Shown one piece after another: positions 13,261-27,591 of a DNA stretch of 64,000 bases (position 1 is its first letter; every line of letters begins with the position of its first letter). The position numbers were made by a program, and so were the translations under genes. Origin of the DNA: Callaeas wilsoni. Its lineage: Eukaryota; Chordata; Aves; Passeriformes; Callaeidae. Under the pieces are notes generated by a model. It was not told the DNA's origin, did not search any database, and saw only the letters and a list, made by a program, of their open reading frames with translations. Location of the stretch: the NCBI GenBank assembly GCA_013398955.1, contig VWPU01012691.1, positions 466,190-530,189 on the forward strand, given 5' to 3'.

Positions 13261-16200
13261 TCCTTGCAAAGCCATCAGGATGTCTTGCCCTGCATCAGAA
13301 TCCGGAGGGTGAACTCAGGAGAGCTCAGTAGTAAGCCAAGCAGTGAATTTAGAGATTCTGAGAATGATCATCAGATGGAGCAAATGACTGATCTTCACAT
13401 TTAAAAATAAAACCACACTTATTTTAAAGGCTGAAGAGAGAGTGATTGAGTTAGACTGCATCCCTCTGGCACTCATGGAAATGCTTGCACAAGCAGCAGG
13501 GCAGTTGAGCCCTGTTGGCATTAACCAACCAGGTCAAATTCATCAACAAAAGCTTTACATTAGCCCTAAGAGCTAGAAGTGTGGGAACACAGAATCATGA
13601 GCATCTCTTGCTGCAGCTCTTCTTTTGATTGTCACTCCTTACCTGCTCATTAAGCAGAAGGATTTTGGAGATATTTGCTAAGTTACCTTTCTGTCTGCAG
13701 ATGGTCTGCAACAGTGACAGCAGCTGTTCCAAAAACAAGCAGTGAAGGGAGGTATTATTGCTCTTTATCTATGTTTACAAATTTGTAACAAGACTATTAT
13801 TTAAAGTGTGGAGTTTTGTGTCTGCACACAATATGTTATTATCGAAATGTTGCTGGATTGATGGAGGACATCAAAGAGATGTGGCGCAGAGAGATTTCTC
13901 TGCTTTGGCATGGTTTCTTTCTTCCAGAGTTTGTGTGAATCTCATAGGTTTGGGCAGAGGTTGCACAGATTAATGCTACAGCCTGTGGCTTGTGCTCCCA
14001 TGACCAGGGAGCTGGGGAGAAGGGCAGACACATGATACTGCTCAGCTGATTGGAGTTTGCTGGGGAAAAGCTCGAGTCCAGGAAACACAGAGTTCTACAC
14101 TGAGAGGCAAAAAATAAATAGAAATAAAGTGCATCTAATTCTTGCATGTTGGATGCACTTCCGATGCTAGAGGACAATTGCCAGCTAGGAAAGATTTTTA
14201 CAGTCTTTTTTCACAAATCCCCACATCCACAGACCGAAGGAACCCAGCCATATGCTGTGTCATGGGGAGGCTGTTGGAGGATGCTGGGATGCTCCTGCAG
14301 CAGCAACTTGGACAGGATGTGCTGCTTTTACCATGATGCCTCGTGGCTATGACCCAAATGCACAATCCATGCAGACAGGACCCTCTTCTTGAAGGTCAGG
14401 ACCCAAACCATACATGAGGAGAGAAAACTAAGGTCCTCTTCATGCACTTCTGGTAGAAGATTGTCATTTTCAGTGTATCCTTTCTGTTGTGCTTTACATG
14501 AAATGGTTGCTTTGAAGATGTTTTTTGCTTTGCGATTCATCTATGACTGGAGGTTTCTGACTGGGTTTTTTCTATGGGAGCTATACACAGAAAAAAAAAC
14601 TAAAAAAGAAGAGGGGAAATGCACGTAATAAAAAATTTAAATATAAATTCTAAACTTTCTGGTCTGGAAATGAAAATGCAAACAGCCTCATTTCCGTTGG
14701 AAACATGTTGAGTTTCTGTGTGGTTCCCCACTTGCATGAATCATAGCTGGTGTTTGTGTTATGCTTACTTGGCACTGAAGCAAGCCAAGCTTGAGCTCTC
14801 CACCTTCTCAGGTGAAGGGATTCATCCTACAGTTCCATATTGGAGTGATATGAATCATTCCTGTCTGTTTTCACTGCTGACTCAAAGGGAACTTATGTAT
14901 CAGGGTTCCCATGGATAAGTCCATGTTGGAGACAAGTAGAGTTAAGGGAGAAAAGTTTCACTTTTGCCTTTGCCATTGTTTCAGTGAGACTGGGATTACA
15001 GTTTTCATTTTCTTGAAGTAATGCCCTGTGATGATGGACATGACCCATTGTGTAGTACCATTTGGCAAAAGTAAGGCATATGAACTGAAGGCTATGGTAA
15101 AGTGAGAATGTGTTGTGTGGTTTTGAGCATTAGTTGTTAATACAATATACAGTTACCTTTCTTGGAGTAAATATTTGTCATTTCCTGATAGTGCTTGTAT
15201 GTTAGGAAGCAGAACAAGAAAAGCACATTTAAGAATTGCACCTCGCTGAACTGGTTTAATTAGAGGTCAGTAAAATGCAAATAAGAGAAAAAGAGCTGAT
15301 GCAGACAGTTTGAATTTGTTTAGATTGCATATGAATACAGAAAGTTCTATAACGTAAGACTGAAGGTTGTACTGGGGTTCACCAGAATAGGGAGGTGAAT
15401 ATACTGTAACTATTCCCAGTGAGGGGAGGGAGAAGAAAAGATTGTCATTCTCTTTAAAGCCAAAATGCTGGTATTTGCAAGACTGTTCCCTCGAATAACG
15501 TAGCCAACAACTGCTCTGAGTAAGATTTCCTGGGTTCCAGTCTGCTGTCATTCCTCTAACCTTTGAATACACCTGTGTAATCAAATCAGAAAGTAAAGGT
15601 CTATCATTTACTTCTCTTAATACCCTTGGACAGATTGCTGTCTCATTAGAAAGACTCGACAAAGTAATTCAAGAACTGTAAGGCGCTAATAAGACGCTGT
15701 CTTTAAAAATGGATTGGCTGAGTAGAAAGTCTGGCAGGTCCCCAGGATGAATATCTGGCCACAGGCTGGAATTATTTCTCTGCTAATCTCCTTGGTGTGT
15801 TCAGAGGATCTATTTGCATCTTGTGAAGTGGGAGGTTTGGAGGCTGCTGACCCATGAAGAGCTCCCATCTGTGGATCCAGTTTGCAGCGATGCCAGGCCG
15901 TGGCTGAAGATTAACTGTTTTCTGCAGCCCCAGTCCTTGGGCCAGGGCAGCACCTCTGATCAGAGGCATATTCAGAATATGCCCAGCCCTGAACTGTATT
16001 TACTTTTCATTAGGGGGATGTATATGCTTAATGTAGCTTTCTTTGCTGTGCTGAAGTGAGCTGTCAGAGCTTAGCACTGTAATTTTGTTTTTTTCTATGC
16101 AGCCTTGGGAGACGAGTCATTGGATTTTGGAAAGAAAATGGCAAAGAGAGAGCTGAGAAAATCAGAAACCCTGCACTTCACTGAAAAGTGACTGGGCACA

Positions 16201-19200
16201 GCTCTTTAAAACACAGGGTTTGCTGTAGTACAAAATTGATCTGGAAGAGATGCAAATTCCATACGGACTAAATTCAGATTTAGATTTAAAATGCTGCTCA
16301 CATGGGCACCAGCTAATACACCAGCCAAATTCACTCCATTATTAAGTTAAGAGGCTACGAGGTGACCCTCATGAAATGTATTAACATAATGTCAATAATG
16401 AGTCTTTTTATAGGAAGGTGTTGAGGAAATGCAAGCAGAGTTTGTAACATGGTACCACGCTTCCAGCCTGGCTCGATTCTCAGTTCACAAAGCTTTATGT
16501 CATGGATCCATCTGTTCCCAGGAGATGGGTGTGCGCTGATGCCATATTCATGGGCTACTTTGTTTCTAGCTTGAAGCTTTCTGAATTCTCTGGAAGTTGC
16601 CTGAGACTTGGTATTTGTTGCCTGGGGCTCACTGTTGCCAAGACACTCAGCATGGAGCAGAGATTGCCTTCACAGGCTGGGTGGGACCTTTACTTAACTC
16701 TATCAAGGCTCATTAAAGCTTCAAATCTCTGAATGCACTTTAAATTGAGTGACAGGAACTTCTGGGAAAGTTTTGTTGAAAAGCCTGGCATAACTGAGTA
16801 ATTATAATATAGCAGTACTTCATGTGCAACTTGATTGTCACAGCCTGTGTCAAGAGAACTCATAATTTCTGAAGGATAAGACCATATGTTCCAAAAAGAG
16901 CTTTCAGAATGTGAGATACTTGTTTTGGAAGTTATTTTTTTGCTCTTCATAAAAAAAAAAAAAACAAACCAGTGTTATGAAATGAGATTAAAAAAATCCC
17001 CCCCACTTAATTGAACTGATTCCTCGAGAAGAAGTCCCAAACCTGTTGGATAAGCATGTTCTGAGGTTACTGATTTAGTTCTGGGTGTATCTGAAATAAA
17101 ATGTTGCAAAAATAGTAGAAAGGACACTGTTATCCTAAATATGAGGATGCTTTCCCACTTATACAGTCTAATGCACTAGTTGAGGACCTCTTGGCATATA
17201 ATGACAATCACCTTGCCGGGGATAATTGGGACTCGAAACAAGGTATGGACAGGAGAGTCCACCAAATGTCCAGACAGATTTGTGTGTAGCAACTGGAAAT
17301 GTTACATGCTGTGGTTTACATCAGCATGGAATATAAATGTAGGTGACTTCAGTGTCTTCCATTTTAAGCTGTATCTAAATCACCTGTAGTGTCCTGAAAA
17401 CCTTTTTTCATCGTGAATGCAATGTGGAAAGGTGATCGGGCATCACTGGTGTTTAAAAGCCAGAACTGAAACTGAGCTGACATTCCTGAGGGTGTAAGAC
17501 TTACACAGAATTCTGCCCCAACAGGAAGGAATAATATTGACTAACAAGATTTCAGCCTGCTTTTGGAGACCCTAAATGTACACTGTGCTTATATTTTTAG
17601 AATGAAGATTTTATTTTCATTGCAATGTTCTAATAGCTGGATGGTGAAAACTAACAGGAGTCTTGGTGGGTTGGGATATTTTTTTTTCCCAGTAAGGGAC
17701 AAGCACACAGGGAAATGTGATTTTTGTCCTAAGAGACTGTAATATATAATATAGTTACAAATACAACTTGATTGGCTATCCATGTATGATTTCCAAACAG
17801 ATTTTTTTTCTGCATTTTATATTGAAGAAAAGGGCTAAACTTTGCTTGCCTTGCTTGGGAGAAGTTTTGCTTACATAGGTGCTAAAAAATGGGATAAAAT
17901 CACTCTTGTAGGTATTTTCTTGTCCTAGCTGTGACACAGTCAGGCCATCATAGCTCGGCATTTTCAACTTCTTCATTTTACTGTTAACTTTCTTTAAATT
18001 AGGGCAGCACGTTCTAAATTCTACCTGTAAATTTCCCCATTTTAAATACTTGACATTTTCTACATGTTTTATGTATGTTTAATTTTACCTTTTTTCTTAA
18101 CATTGCATATTTCAAATACCATCTCACATCTAGCACTAGATTGCTAGTTAATACTTATTAAATACATGACAGATACCTCCACTGGAAGGGGTCTATGTAG
18201 GTTTGGCATTTTTTTTGTACTTGAAATATTTGCTGAGCCATGGTTCCCATGCAGTATTGATTGAGACATTTCCTAAATCTGAACACCATGTTGTAACTGC
18301 ATATTGATATCAGTTCTGTAGATGTCCTCATCTGGAATGGCTGTTCAGTGCTTCTTTTATGGTCATTAGAGAAGAGCAGGCACTTTCCCAAAACTTTTCC
18401 CAAAGAAAATATTTTAACTAGGTTGTATGGATTGTTTCTTGCTCAATGGAGAAAAGGTCTAAAATTATATGAAAGCAACTTGCCCCTTGACTCTTTATGA
18501 GAAGGAAAAAAATACATAATTCCATAAATCCTTTCCATTATGCTGTCTCACATAATAGTATCTAATAGATTAACAGATGCTAAAAAAATCACCCATTTTC
18601 CATGATCTGTCAAGTTAATTAGACAGATTCTGCCTATGTTCATTTTATGTTCCAAATCCCAATGATTTGGTTGGCTGGGTTTTTTGCTGGGCAGCTTGCA
18701 GTGTCTGCAGGAAACCACCTTGTCTGTAAAGGCTGCACTGGCTGATGTTAAGAATAAACCAGTTCTGCAGAGCCTCCACCAGGCAGATCTCTGGTAAATG
18801 CTGATGGGTAAGTAGAAAAAGGTGTTCCAGAAGTGATGTGAGCTGCCTCTGCTTAACAAAATACCCACCATTTTCCTAGTTTTAGCTTGTCCCAGTCCTC
18901 ATTTCCTAATCTACTCAAACCACAAGAGAACTGTTTAGCTAATGAATGATTGAAAAGTATGAACACCGAATTCAATAAGACAAAAAGAAAACAAACATAA
19001 AACCCCACAGAGATAACGAAATGTATGCTTAAATGCATCATTCAATTACTCCACTCACTCTCTTCTTCCCTTTACGCTCTCCTTTGTCAGTACACTGTGT
19101 ATCTAAATGGCAATCTCCTTGTGACAAGGAATTTCTCTTCATGCCTTTACCTGCTGGTGCAGAACACTGCTGGTACTTTGCAAATATCAAACAATAAAAA

Positions 19201-19610
19201 GAATTGATTGCAAGCAACGTAGGACTTGCATGATGGCTAGTGAAGCTTCTCAGGATTTTCCCTAAGAAGTACTGATGCAGCCACCAAAGTTTGCAGATTT
19301 GAGCTGCTCTGGTCTTTACGAACGAGAAAGGCAGTTTCAGGTAACTGCTGTTAAACAACTTTAGTTCCTCAAGTCTCCAAGGGCGATACAAGCCACAGAA
19401 GGATTGTCATTGGTACAGCATTATTCTTTGGTTTTTCTTAGAGGATAAGTCAGCCAGGAATCACATTGCTATTATTTGCTGAAAATAGTTTGTCCCCAAG
19501 GATGTGTGTTGCACCAGATTTCCACTCAAGATTTTCTTTCTTGAAAGTTCCTTGAAAGTTGGTTAATCAGCTTGGCAAAAATGGAGAAAACCCCCCTCAG
19601 AAGGGAGGCT

Positions 19611-19660
19611 GGAAATAGATGATCTTTTAGGTCCCTTCCAACCCAAGGTGTTCCACGTTT
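19611..19660 (+). mobile_element. CR1 LINE 3'-end fragment (short, diverged)
   Basis: About 50 bases match the terminal CR1 sequence, reading GATGATCTTTTAGGTCCCTT and then CCAACCCA. The octamer tail is decayed. Only the extreme 3' end is present, consistent with heavy 5' truncation typical of CR1 insertions or with later erosion. It has no coding capacity. Confidence 0.75.
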
Positions 19661-21873
19661 CTTTTCAGCTCAAAGACCACTCTCATTGTTAAATACAGAA
19701 GTTCCCTTGCCTCAGAGAATGGAGCCAACTCCTTTCTCTTGCACCATTCTTAGGAGGTCTTTTTAAACTGCCTGTAATGCAAATAATTCAAAGGCAGAGC
19801 TAACATTTGTATTGTTAGACTGCATGGCATCAATGCTTCTTGAGATCTCAAAATCCCCATTTTCAGTGTACTAGCATCTGAAAATGATTGTATGATCCTC
19901 TAGAGATTTTGCTTGGATATTGCAAGCAGATGTTAGGAAAAAAAAAGAAAATGGATAGTGATATTGATGAATCCTATCATAAAAAGATAAAATAAAAATG
20001 TCATTACCTTTGCATTGCTGTGTAGCTTAAGATGATGAAATGCTGAAGTTATTATGGAAGAAATGGTCTTTTTGCATCCTCCAGCTATAGTCTATTGCAC
20101 AAGATTAACACTGAGAGTCTTTGCTAATTAGTTTTTATGGTCAAACAGTTTTCATGAAGTTGGTTTCAAAGAAATCAAAATTAAACTCTTTATAGCTCTG
20201 AAAGGTAGAATTATGGAATATTAATGCATAGATAATCTTTACAAGCTAGAGGAAAATGATCATTGAGCAACTAAAGCTATAAAAAAGACCCAGCAGTATC
20301 TCAGGTATTGCAATATAGTCTGTTTGGGTAAGTGATGACACTAGGATTTTGGAAATGCAATTAAAGTAGGGTGGGGAATACACAGGGTTATCATTTGTCA
20401 GCATGCCTTGATGGAGAACTTCACTCTTTGCTCATCTTTGCAAAATTAAAATCTGTAAGAATAGGACGTGATGGACTGAATTTATCCCATCAGAAGAACT
20501 GCCACACATCAAAATGCGTAATTTCCCCCTCCACCATTTTGCTCCTTAGTTCCTTTTCACATTGTTCTGTTAGCTTCCAATACCTTCAAAATAAGCCACG
20601 TACTGGCTTCATCCCACAGCGTTACTCCACTTTCTATTTGAAAGTGTAATGACAAAACCGAAATGTGGTGCTGCTTTTCTAAGTCAAACCACCTTAATTT
20701 ACCTGTGTGTTTGTGCAGATAAGCTTTACTAAACTGTGGCCCAGTAAATATCCTCTCTCCAGTGAGCCTGTAGCAATTACATTTCACAGACGGAAAGGGA
20801 AGCACTGGATTTAGTACAGTTTTCAAAACAACTTGCGTTTATAGCAGAAAAACATTTAAGCATTTAGGGGCTCGTATCCTAGTCACTACCAATAAATTTC
20901 TGGCTCCCAGAAGATTTAGCAACTCAAGTACTTCTGAAAAATCTATCTTTTGTTCACAGACATTCATAGCTGAATCAAAACCATTTAATTCTTTTATAGA
21001 AGAAAGGGTAGGTCTTAACTTTATTGGGGGCCTACATTCTGGAATCAAGACCATCCTTTGTAGTGGATAATGGAGACAAAAGCACACAAATCCAAAAGAA
21101 ACAGATGCCTTAACTGTTTAATGAACTAGCTTTGCCCCATTTCTGTATCACTTATCCCTTGGACAGATGAAAACCTTACCTCAAATAACTATGAAACCTC
21201 AGAGACATGCACAAAAGAAGTTCTCACAGGCTGGCTTTGTTCAGGGTGGTTTCATGGGGACGTGTTATTTTTCTGCTTGTACTCTGGAACCCTACAACAG
21301 AGAGATTTGCAGTTCTGATAAGGTTTATATATTTGAGATTCCTCATACACTGCTTTCTTTGGTCTCATTGTTAATGTTTGCATCATTAAATAATGGGGTG
21401 ACACTGAGGATTATTCTGCCTTAGTCTAGATTATTCCAGCTCTAAGAACCTGCAAAAATTTAGTGTTGTCCTGAAGTAGTACAGGATGACCATGAGATCC
21501 TTTCAATTGATTCTTGCCCTCTTGTGCGAGGATTTGGGGTTCTTTTGTTGCTTTGGGGCTTTTACCTAGTCTTACAAATTCCCAATAGCATTGTTAAGAA
21601 ATTAACACACATATAAAAATAGAATCTTACCCCTTCAGAGACACATCCGACCAAAGGCATTGGAGGTGACTAGGTGTCTATAGGCTATTCATGTTCTCAA
21701 AGTCTTATCAGCTCCATTTCAAAACAGGTGTATCTGTATCTCTCCCAGGCAATCTCAACAGCCTGCTGAGATCTTCACTCCTTTTTCTTCTTTTTTTTTT
21801 TGTTTAATATTGACAATGTAGGCCAAATAAATGTAAAACTTCATTTCGAGCTATATCCCTTCAACACTTGTGC
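19661..21873. other. non-coding stretch, nothing recognised
   Basis: A/T-rich sequence between two CR1 fragments. Small open frames on both strands match no family I know. A T-rich run lies at 21781-21805. Confidence 0.55.
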
Positions 21874-22001
21874 TCAAAACCAGGTTGGATGGGGCGTTGA
21901 ACAGCCTGGTCTAGTGGAAGGTGTCCCTGCCCATGGCAGGGGATTGGAACAAGATGATCTTTAAGGTCCCTTCCAACCCAAAATTTTCTGTGATTCTATG
22001 A
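21874..22001 (+). mobile_element. CR1 LINE 3'-end fragment
   Basis: About 128 bases of CR1 3' end: an AGGTTGGATGGGG-type start, GGTCTAGTGGAAGGTGTCCC, the CCTGCCCATGGCAGGG palindrome, then AAGGTCCCTTCCAACCCA and a terminal TGATTCTATGAT. The element lies on the + strand, is 5'-truncated and has no coding capacity. The recognisable octamer at its end fixes the orientation and the 3' boundary. Confidence 0.93.
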
Positions 22002-25000
22002 TCCCAAAAATGCTTCAATGGCTGTCGTTTTCTATTCAAGACAGCACTATCCAGTAATAAATTCATCTATTACTATACCAGATTAAAGGATGTGAAGCCT
22101 TGGAAATGCAACAAGAGGTTAAATTATGGAGTGGCCCAGATACACTCCATTAATGAAAGAAAAAAAACATATTTCAAGAGCTGGGAAAAGTTTCCCTAAT
22201 TGTTGTAAAATATGTTCCATTGTTCAACAGACTCAATACAAGAAAAGGAGCTGGTGCCATTAAATCATTAAGAGAATACACTTCTTATTTGCAAGTTACG
22301 ATTAATTTTTTCTGAAGCTTAAATGCAATAAACCCCTGTTGTGTGGCAGAGACTGTGACATTCTGTTACAGGTTAATTTCTTTCCTTGCAAATTAGAAAA
22401 TAGTGTGACTTGCAAAACAGGGGAGAGAAGGGGGAAATATGCCAGCAGCTGCGCTTAGACTTTTTTGCCTTTTGGCTTCTTCTTTCATTTTCTAGTCTGC
22501 TGCACTTCTTTCAGTGATTTGGATGCTAGATGCCAATTTGAATTTCCAGTGCATTTAGCGTCCTACAACACCAGGGAATTTAAAAGAGAATTAAGAATAT
22601 ACAGGGCATTAAAAAAAAAAGAAGATATATTTTTCAATAGTCCTTTTTATCTTTTTACCTCTCTGTGATCACAGTGATAACAGAATCCTGTAAACCACTA
22701 CCACAAAGAGCCAGTCACACATTTATTTTGCAAAGGTGTGTTTATAGCGGGAACTAGATGGGGCTGGCTCGTCGCTTGCAATCTGTGGAGGGCTCTTTCA
22801 CAGATCAACAGACTATAAGATTGTTTTCCTGGATATGAGCCACTGATGGACCCATACAGGCTAGTAAGAGTCATGTAAGAGTCTTTTATCCTGTCTCAGC
22901 GGGGACATCTTCCCCATGGGCTTCACGAGAGAGTGTTTTCCTAGCAGCAGATTTAACGGGGGGAGAGAGGGGATGGAAAGAAGATTAATGTTTCTGCCAG
23001 TTCCCCGCAAGTTCACAGAAAATATTGGCTAGAGCAGGAGTGGCCCGACTCTGTCATGCTCCAGCCTTTTCTGTGTACTTAGAGTGGCATGTTTTTAATC
23101 AAATGTGAAATATAGCTTTAGCAGATCGAATGGATTAGCCTTCCTTGTAAGTAACTCTGCCTGCTTTAGTCAAGAGTGCAACTTTTTCTTTTTTTTTTAA
23201 TGTTTCACACTTAAGGTTGTCGTCTTTAACTTCATCAGTTTAATGGGTCTTTGGAGTTTTGATTGTTAAAGGTGGGAACTATTTAATAGCCATATCCAAC
23301 TGAGCTTCCAAGTACATGCAGTGAAGACAGCAAGGTAAGAAACTCCTCAGCTGGTCTGTCATAAAAGTTTGAAAAGGCTTGAGACAAACAGGGCGGGTTC
23401 TGTTCCTTTTTTAATACCATATTGGGATTAGAGTGCCTCTAAATATTTAAGTTTTCCTTGCATTGGGATTTCAAATCTGCCTATGTTTAGGAAGTTAATA
23501 TTCTCGTACTCAGAAACTGGGAAATCTGTTCATGACAATGTGCATAACTGATTTCCTTCCTCTAATGCTGGTTGTTATTTATCAGAATCTCATCAGTCTC
23601 CTGTTCTTATACAGCACTGAAGTTATCAAAGATAACAGGGGGGATTTTCAGCTACCTTATTTCTGGGCCTCAGAATCAGCTGAGCCTCTAATAAAGTTAG
23701 GCTGTTCGTATCAAACCATCCCTTATCAGTAATGTACTTTGAAAGCTGTTCTATCTGGTTAAATCCAAGTGTAATAATAGACCTCGTACCCGTCACATCC
23801 TCAGGCTGTTCTAAAGTGTTTTGCTCCACTAAAATAAATAGTTCAGGTGATTTCTCTGTGCCAAGAAATTCAAGTAAATGTTAGAGATAATTTGAAAAAT
23901 AATTTGATTTTCAGAGTTACTGAAGGGTTTTTTTCAAATTTATTAATCACTACCATATTTCAGTGTCAGATATGGTATGAAATTGCTGTCAATTTTTCTT
24001 GCAACTCTGACGTTGAAAAATTTGTATGTGTGTGTTATTTGTACTTATCTTTTACTTTTCTGACCTGTGGTTCAATGTGTCATTCAGACAAGTTTCTAGG
24101 AGCTTGTTCATTTTACTAAGTATGGTTATAAAAATGATTAAGTTTAAAAAAACAACAAACAAATTCAAATTTTTTAAAGCTGTCTTTAGAGAAATCCATG
24201 AGATTAGAAGACTAAAGAGGGACAGCAAAGTAAAAATATATCCAAAGATTATTGGGCTGAAAGATGTCTCTTAAGATAAGGTTCTGTTTGCATAGAGGTA
24301 GATAGGAAATTTTAACATTCTGTTTATTAGAAACCAACAATGAGCTCTCTGAAGACCCTGAGATGACTCCCTGTCATGTCAAAATTTGTCCTTCTATGCT
24401 GCAACAGTCAGCAATGTGATAGCAGACTGTAAAAAGTCCAGCAGTCCCGGCATTCTGCAAAACTTTCAGGCCATGGAGAACAGGATAACGTGGTAGCTTG
24501 GCCTTTTACCATTGGATTAAAAATGTAAGACATAATTCTTTGATTTCCATGAGGATCATCTGCTAGTCATTGCTATGTGACCAAATTAATTTCTTACCAT
24601 AATAGATTTATATATTATCTTAAAGGGAAAAAAAAAATAGCACATCCCAGTAGTATTGCAAAAGATGTTGGAACCAGATTCTCTGCTCCGTATTCCCAGC
24701 TCCTTGAACATTCCAGTCACATATCTTATCTATTCCTCTGCCTGTCTGTCCATTAAGTAGGAATAAAATTCAAAGGATGCCTGGTGTCTTCTGCACTCTT
24801 TTAATTTGACTGTTGGTTCAAGGCCATGTTTCAGCAAAGCATGACAGCATTTGTTTAAGTCTTGCTGCCTTTAGAGATGAGTGCAGTGTTTTGAGAAACC
24901 GAGGCCTCTGAAGCTATGTGAAAACAGTACATCCTCAGTATAAATAATATCTCTTGCTTTATCTGATTAGTGATGGGCCATGCTTTCTTTTTTCCCTGCT

Positions 25001-27591
25001 TTTTAAAGCAACTGCCTTCATTTATTGCCATCCAGGGACCTATTTGGGTAGTCAGTGGACAGAAAACAAGGCATGAATCTGTTGGAAAAATAATTTGGCT
25101 CGTGTAGTTCTTCTAAATATATCTCCCTGATCAAAGCGCAGAGTGTCTTTTATAAGTCCTATCCAAAACAGATATTAGATGAAGAATATACTGAAGCCTT
25201 CAGACTTTTGACTGTGCCTTTTCAAAGGCATGCCATCCTGAACGTACCATCATGTGATGCTGTTTGAACTGAGCAAACATTTTTCCTTCAACTTCTTTCT
25301 TTTACATTATACAGCTTTAAAAAAACTCAAACAAACAAAAAAAAAAAAGGGGCATCTTCAATTAAAATGCTGGGGATTTTTGAAAGCTGCTAGAGAAGAG
25401 CCGTTGCAGTGTTATGTCTTAGAATCAATTTTTTTATTTCTAGTAACTTATGGACATAAATAAATATAAACTGTTTCAGGGTTTTGTGGTACGTTCATAA
25501 ACATGAGCGTCCTTGCAGTTGAAATGGAATCCTTCTGAAATGACAGTTAATAAAAGCTATTTTTGATTTAGCTACTAACCAGTTTGCACTGTAACAAGTG
25601 TCTTCCCAGTGATTCTTAATGTCTTGGGCAGAGATGCTGGTGTAGGCATAAGAATATGACTAAACCCTGGTGAATCTTTACCAATTACTGAGCATTGAAA
25701 GTTCATTGAAATGCTTTTGCAATGCTGTGGTTTTCTAAAACAAAATTATTAGCTGTTCTGGGGGTGCAATCACAGGAGAGAAGGACGTGCAGAGGCACAA
25801 GGCTTCCTACAAGTGCATCAGGGAGAGAAAGCTGTTGTTCCTGTAAAACTGCCACAAACAGCGCTAATTAATATACTGATTTTACAAGTGATGTAGGGGA
25901 CTTATGTAGACAGAATTAATTATTAAGATCTCTTTCTTCAAAACACTGTTTCTAAGCTGCTTTGCATGATTATAATATGAACCTGCCCTACAAAGAAGTT
26001 GCAGATCTAAGATCACATCCAGACAACAGTCATGTACTTTATCAACGGTTTGAAGATGAATGTATGCACACACCTGGTAAAATTAGGGAGCCTAGTTCGG
26101 AGAGATGCTGTCAGGATCAAAGCCTGGGGAGTGCGACACAGTGGGTGAAGTCAACACGCTTCAGGGGAAAGGAAGACTTTACCAAGTCAGTGACAATCCC
26201 TGCGACTGCTCCCTCGCTTTCTAGTTTCTAAAGTATAAAGTTTTTTGATAGTTCTATGAACTTTACCATGTTATTTTCATCAGAATGCAGAGAGGGATGT
26301 AGTAAACAAATCCTGCTGTGATTATGCTGGAGTTGCACTCTCTTGGTGCTGGATTTACTCCTGAACTACCTGCAATAATCTGCAGTAGCTATTCTATAGT
26401 GAGCTGGGTTTATTTTTTGGGTTGGTATGGGTTTGGATTGTTGTTTAAGTTTTTTTAGTTGAGTTTTGTTTGTTTGTTGGTTTTGGATTTTTTTATATGG
26501 TTGGTTTTGGTTTTGGGGGGGTGTTTTGCAGCTATCTAATTGGGGTTCGTGCTACAAGGACCTAATTTTAGAATTACAGCAAAAATCAGACCTGGCAGCA
26601 GAGAAGGGTTTGCAACAGACCAAAGGCCAGATTGTTATTTCTAATGCTGGTTTTATTCTTAGCCCTACATAGCGATGCTCCTCATGTCTGGAGCCCAGAT
26701 AAAAATGAGATATTGATGATTTTCAGACTCCAAAACCCTTTTGCTTGTCTAGAATGCAATTATATAAGTGGCAGTAAGTGATGCCTGAATGAGATTAATA
26801 TAGGCTGCTTTGCTCCTCACTGCTACAGGTAGGAATGAGAAGATCTAGGGAATGACTACTGAAAGCTTTAAGCAATTAAGGTGGGTAGTAAAAAGTGGAG
26901 ACTGGGTTTTTTTCTTTAACTTCATGATAATTCAAATAAATGAGTAACTGCATTATATAAACCATCAGATGTGATGATGTATTACATATATAATTCTTAT
27001 TCTGCTTAAGAGCAGCTTCAAAAGATCTAATGCTCCTTCTCAATCCAATTATAAGCAAATGGAGAATATTTAATGATTCAAATCTCTCTTTGCAGCCTAA
27101 ATGTTTACATCCATCTAAATCAGTAAAATTAAAAACAGAGTTTTTACAATTTGAAAGTAATTTAGTCTACCAAATAACAATAGTGTACAAGCAGAGGTTC
27201 AGCCTCCACTGATAGAGTCATGTCTCTGTACTGTTTGGGTTTGTGGTGGAATCTGCTCACAGTTTTACATCTCTATAAATTGACAGTGATTTCATTAGTG
27301 CCACTATACCCAATCTGCGTAATTCAAGTAAGAATTGAGACCCTGGAGGTTGAAAAGCACAATGTCAAATTGCAATAACTGTGAAGCTGTATAATTTCAC
27401 TGTATAATTTCCCTTAGGTTTCATGGGTAGTGAAGTATCTGCATACCTGGATAAACTTTGAGTAGTTGAGGGAATATAAATTCTAGGGATGAGATGAGGA
27501 ACTGAGCTTTCAGGGAAGGAATGTTTGTTTGGGCCGTTTGTTTGCTTTACCACAGAAAGTGAAAGGATTACATTTATTATATTGCTGGAAT
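22002..27591. other. non-coding stretch, nothing recognised apart from a G/T-rich tract
   Basis: No gene or mobile element is recognised. The one compositional feature is the G/T-rich tract at 26406-26528. Positions 27392-27418 hold a small imperfect tandem duplication of CTGTATAATTTCA. Confidence 0.55.
26406..26528 (+). repeat. G/T-rich (GU-rich in RNA) low-complexity tract
   Basis: About 120 bases of the + strand consist almost wholly of G and T, with repeated TTGGTTTTGG, TGTTTG and GGGTTTGG motifs and a G7 run, ending in TTTTGCAG. If transcribed with CELF2 the RNA would be GU-rich, which is the sequence type CELF proteins bind. The tract lies 24 kb upstream of the recognised CELF2 exon, so it would be transcribed only from a promoter further upstream. 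Confidence 0.6.

Larger units (their letters stand above)
1..19610. other. non-coding 5' flank or intron, no recognisable gene
   Basis: I see no recognisable protein, RNA gene or mobile element in this stretch. Open frames are short and unrelated to families I know; the longest is 181 codons on the + strand at 8242-8787. Composition is A/T-rich with scattered homopolymer runs, a short (TGT)n run at 2461-2475, a T-rich run at 9551-9592 and a pyrimidine-rich patch at 13030-13260. Given the CELF2 exon downstream, this is inferred to be CELF2 upstream flank or intron of a longer CELF2 transcript. From memory of other vertebrates, the region upstream of CELF2 is gene-poor. Confidence 0.6.
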
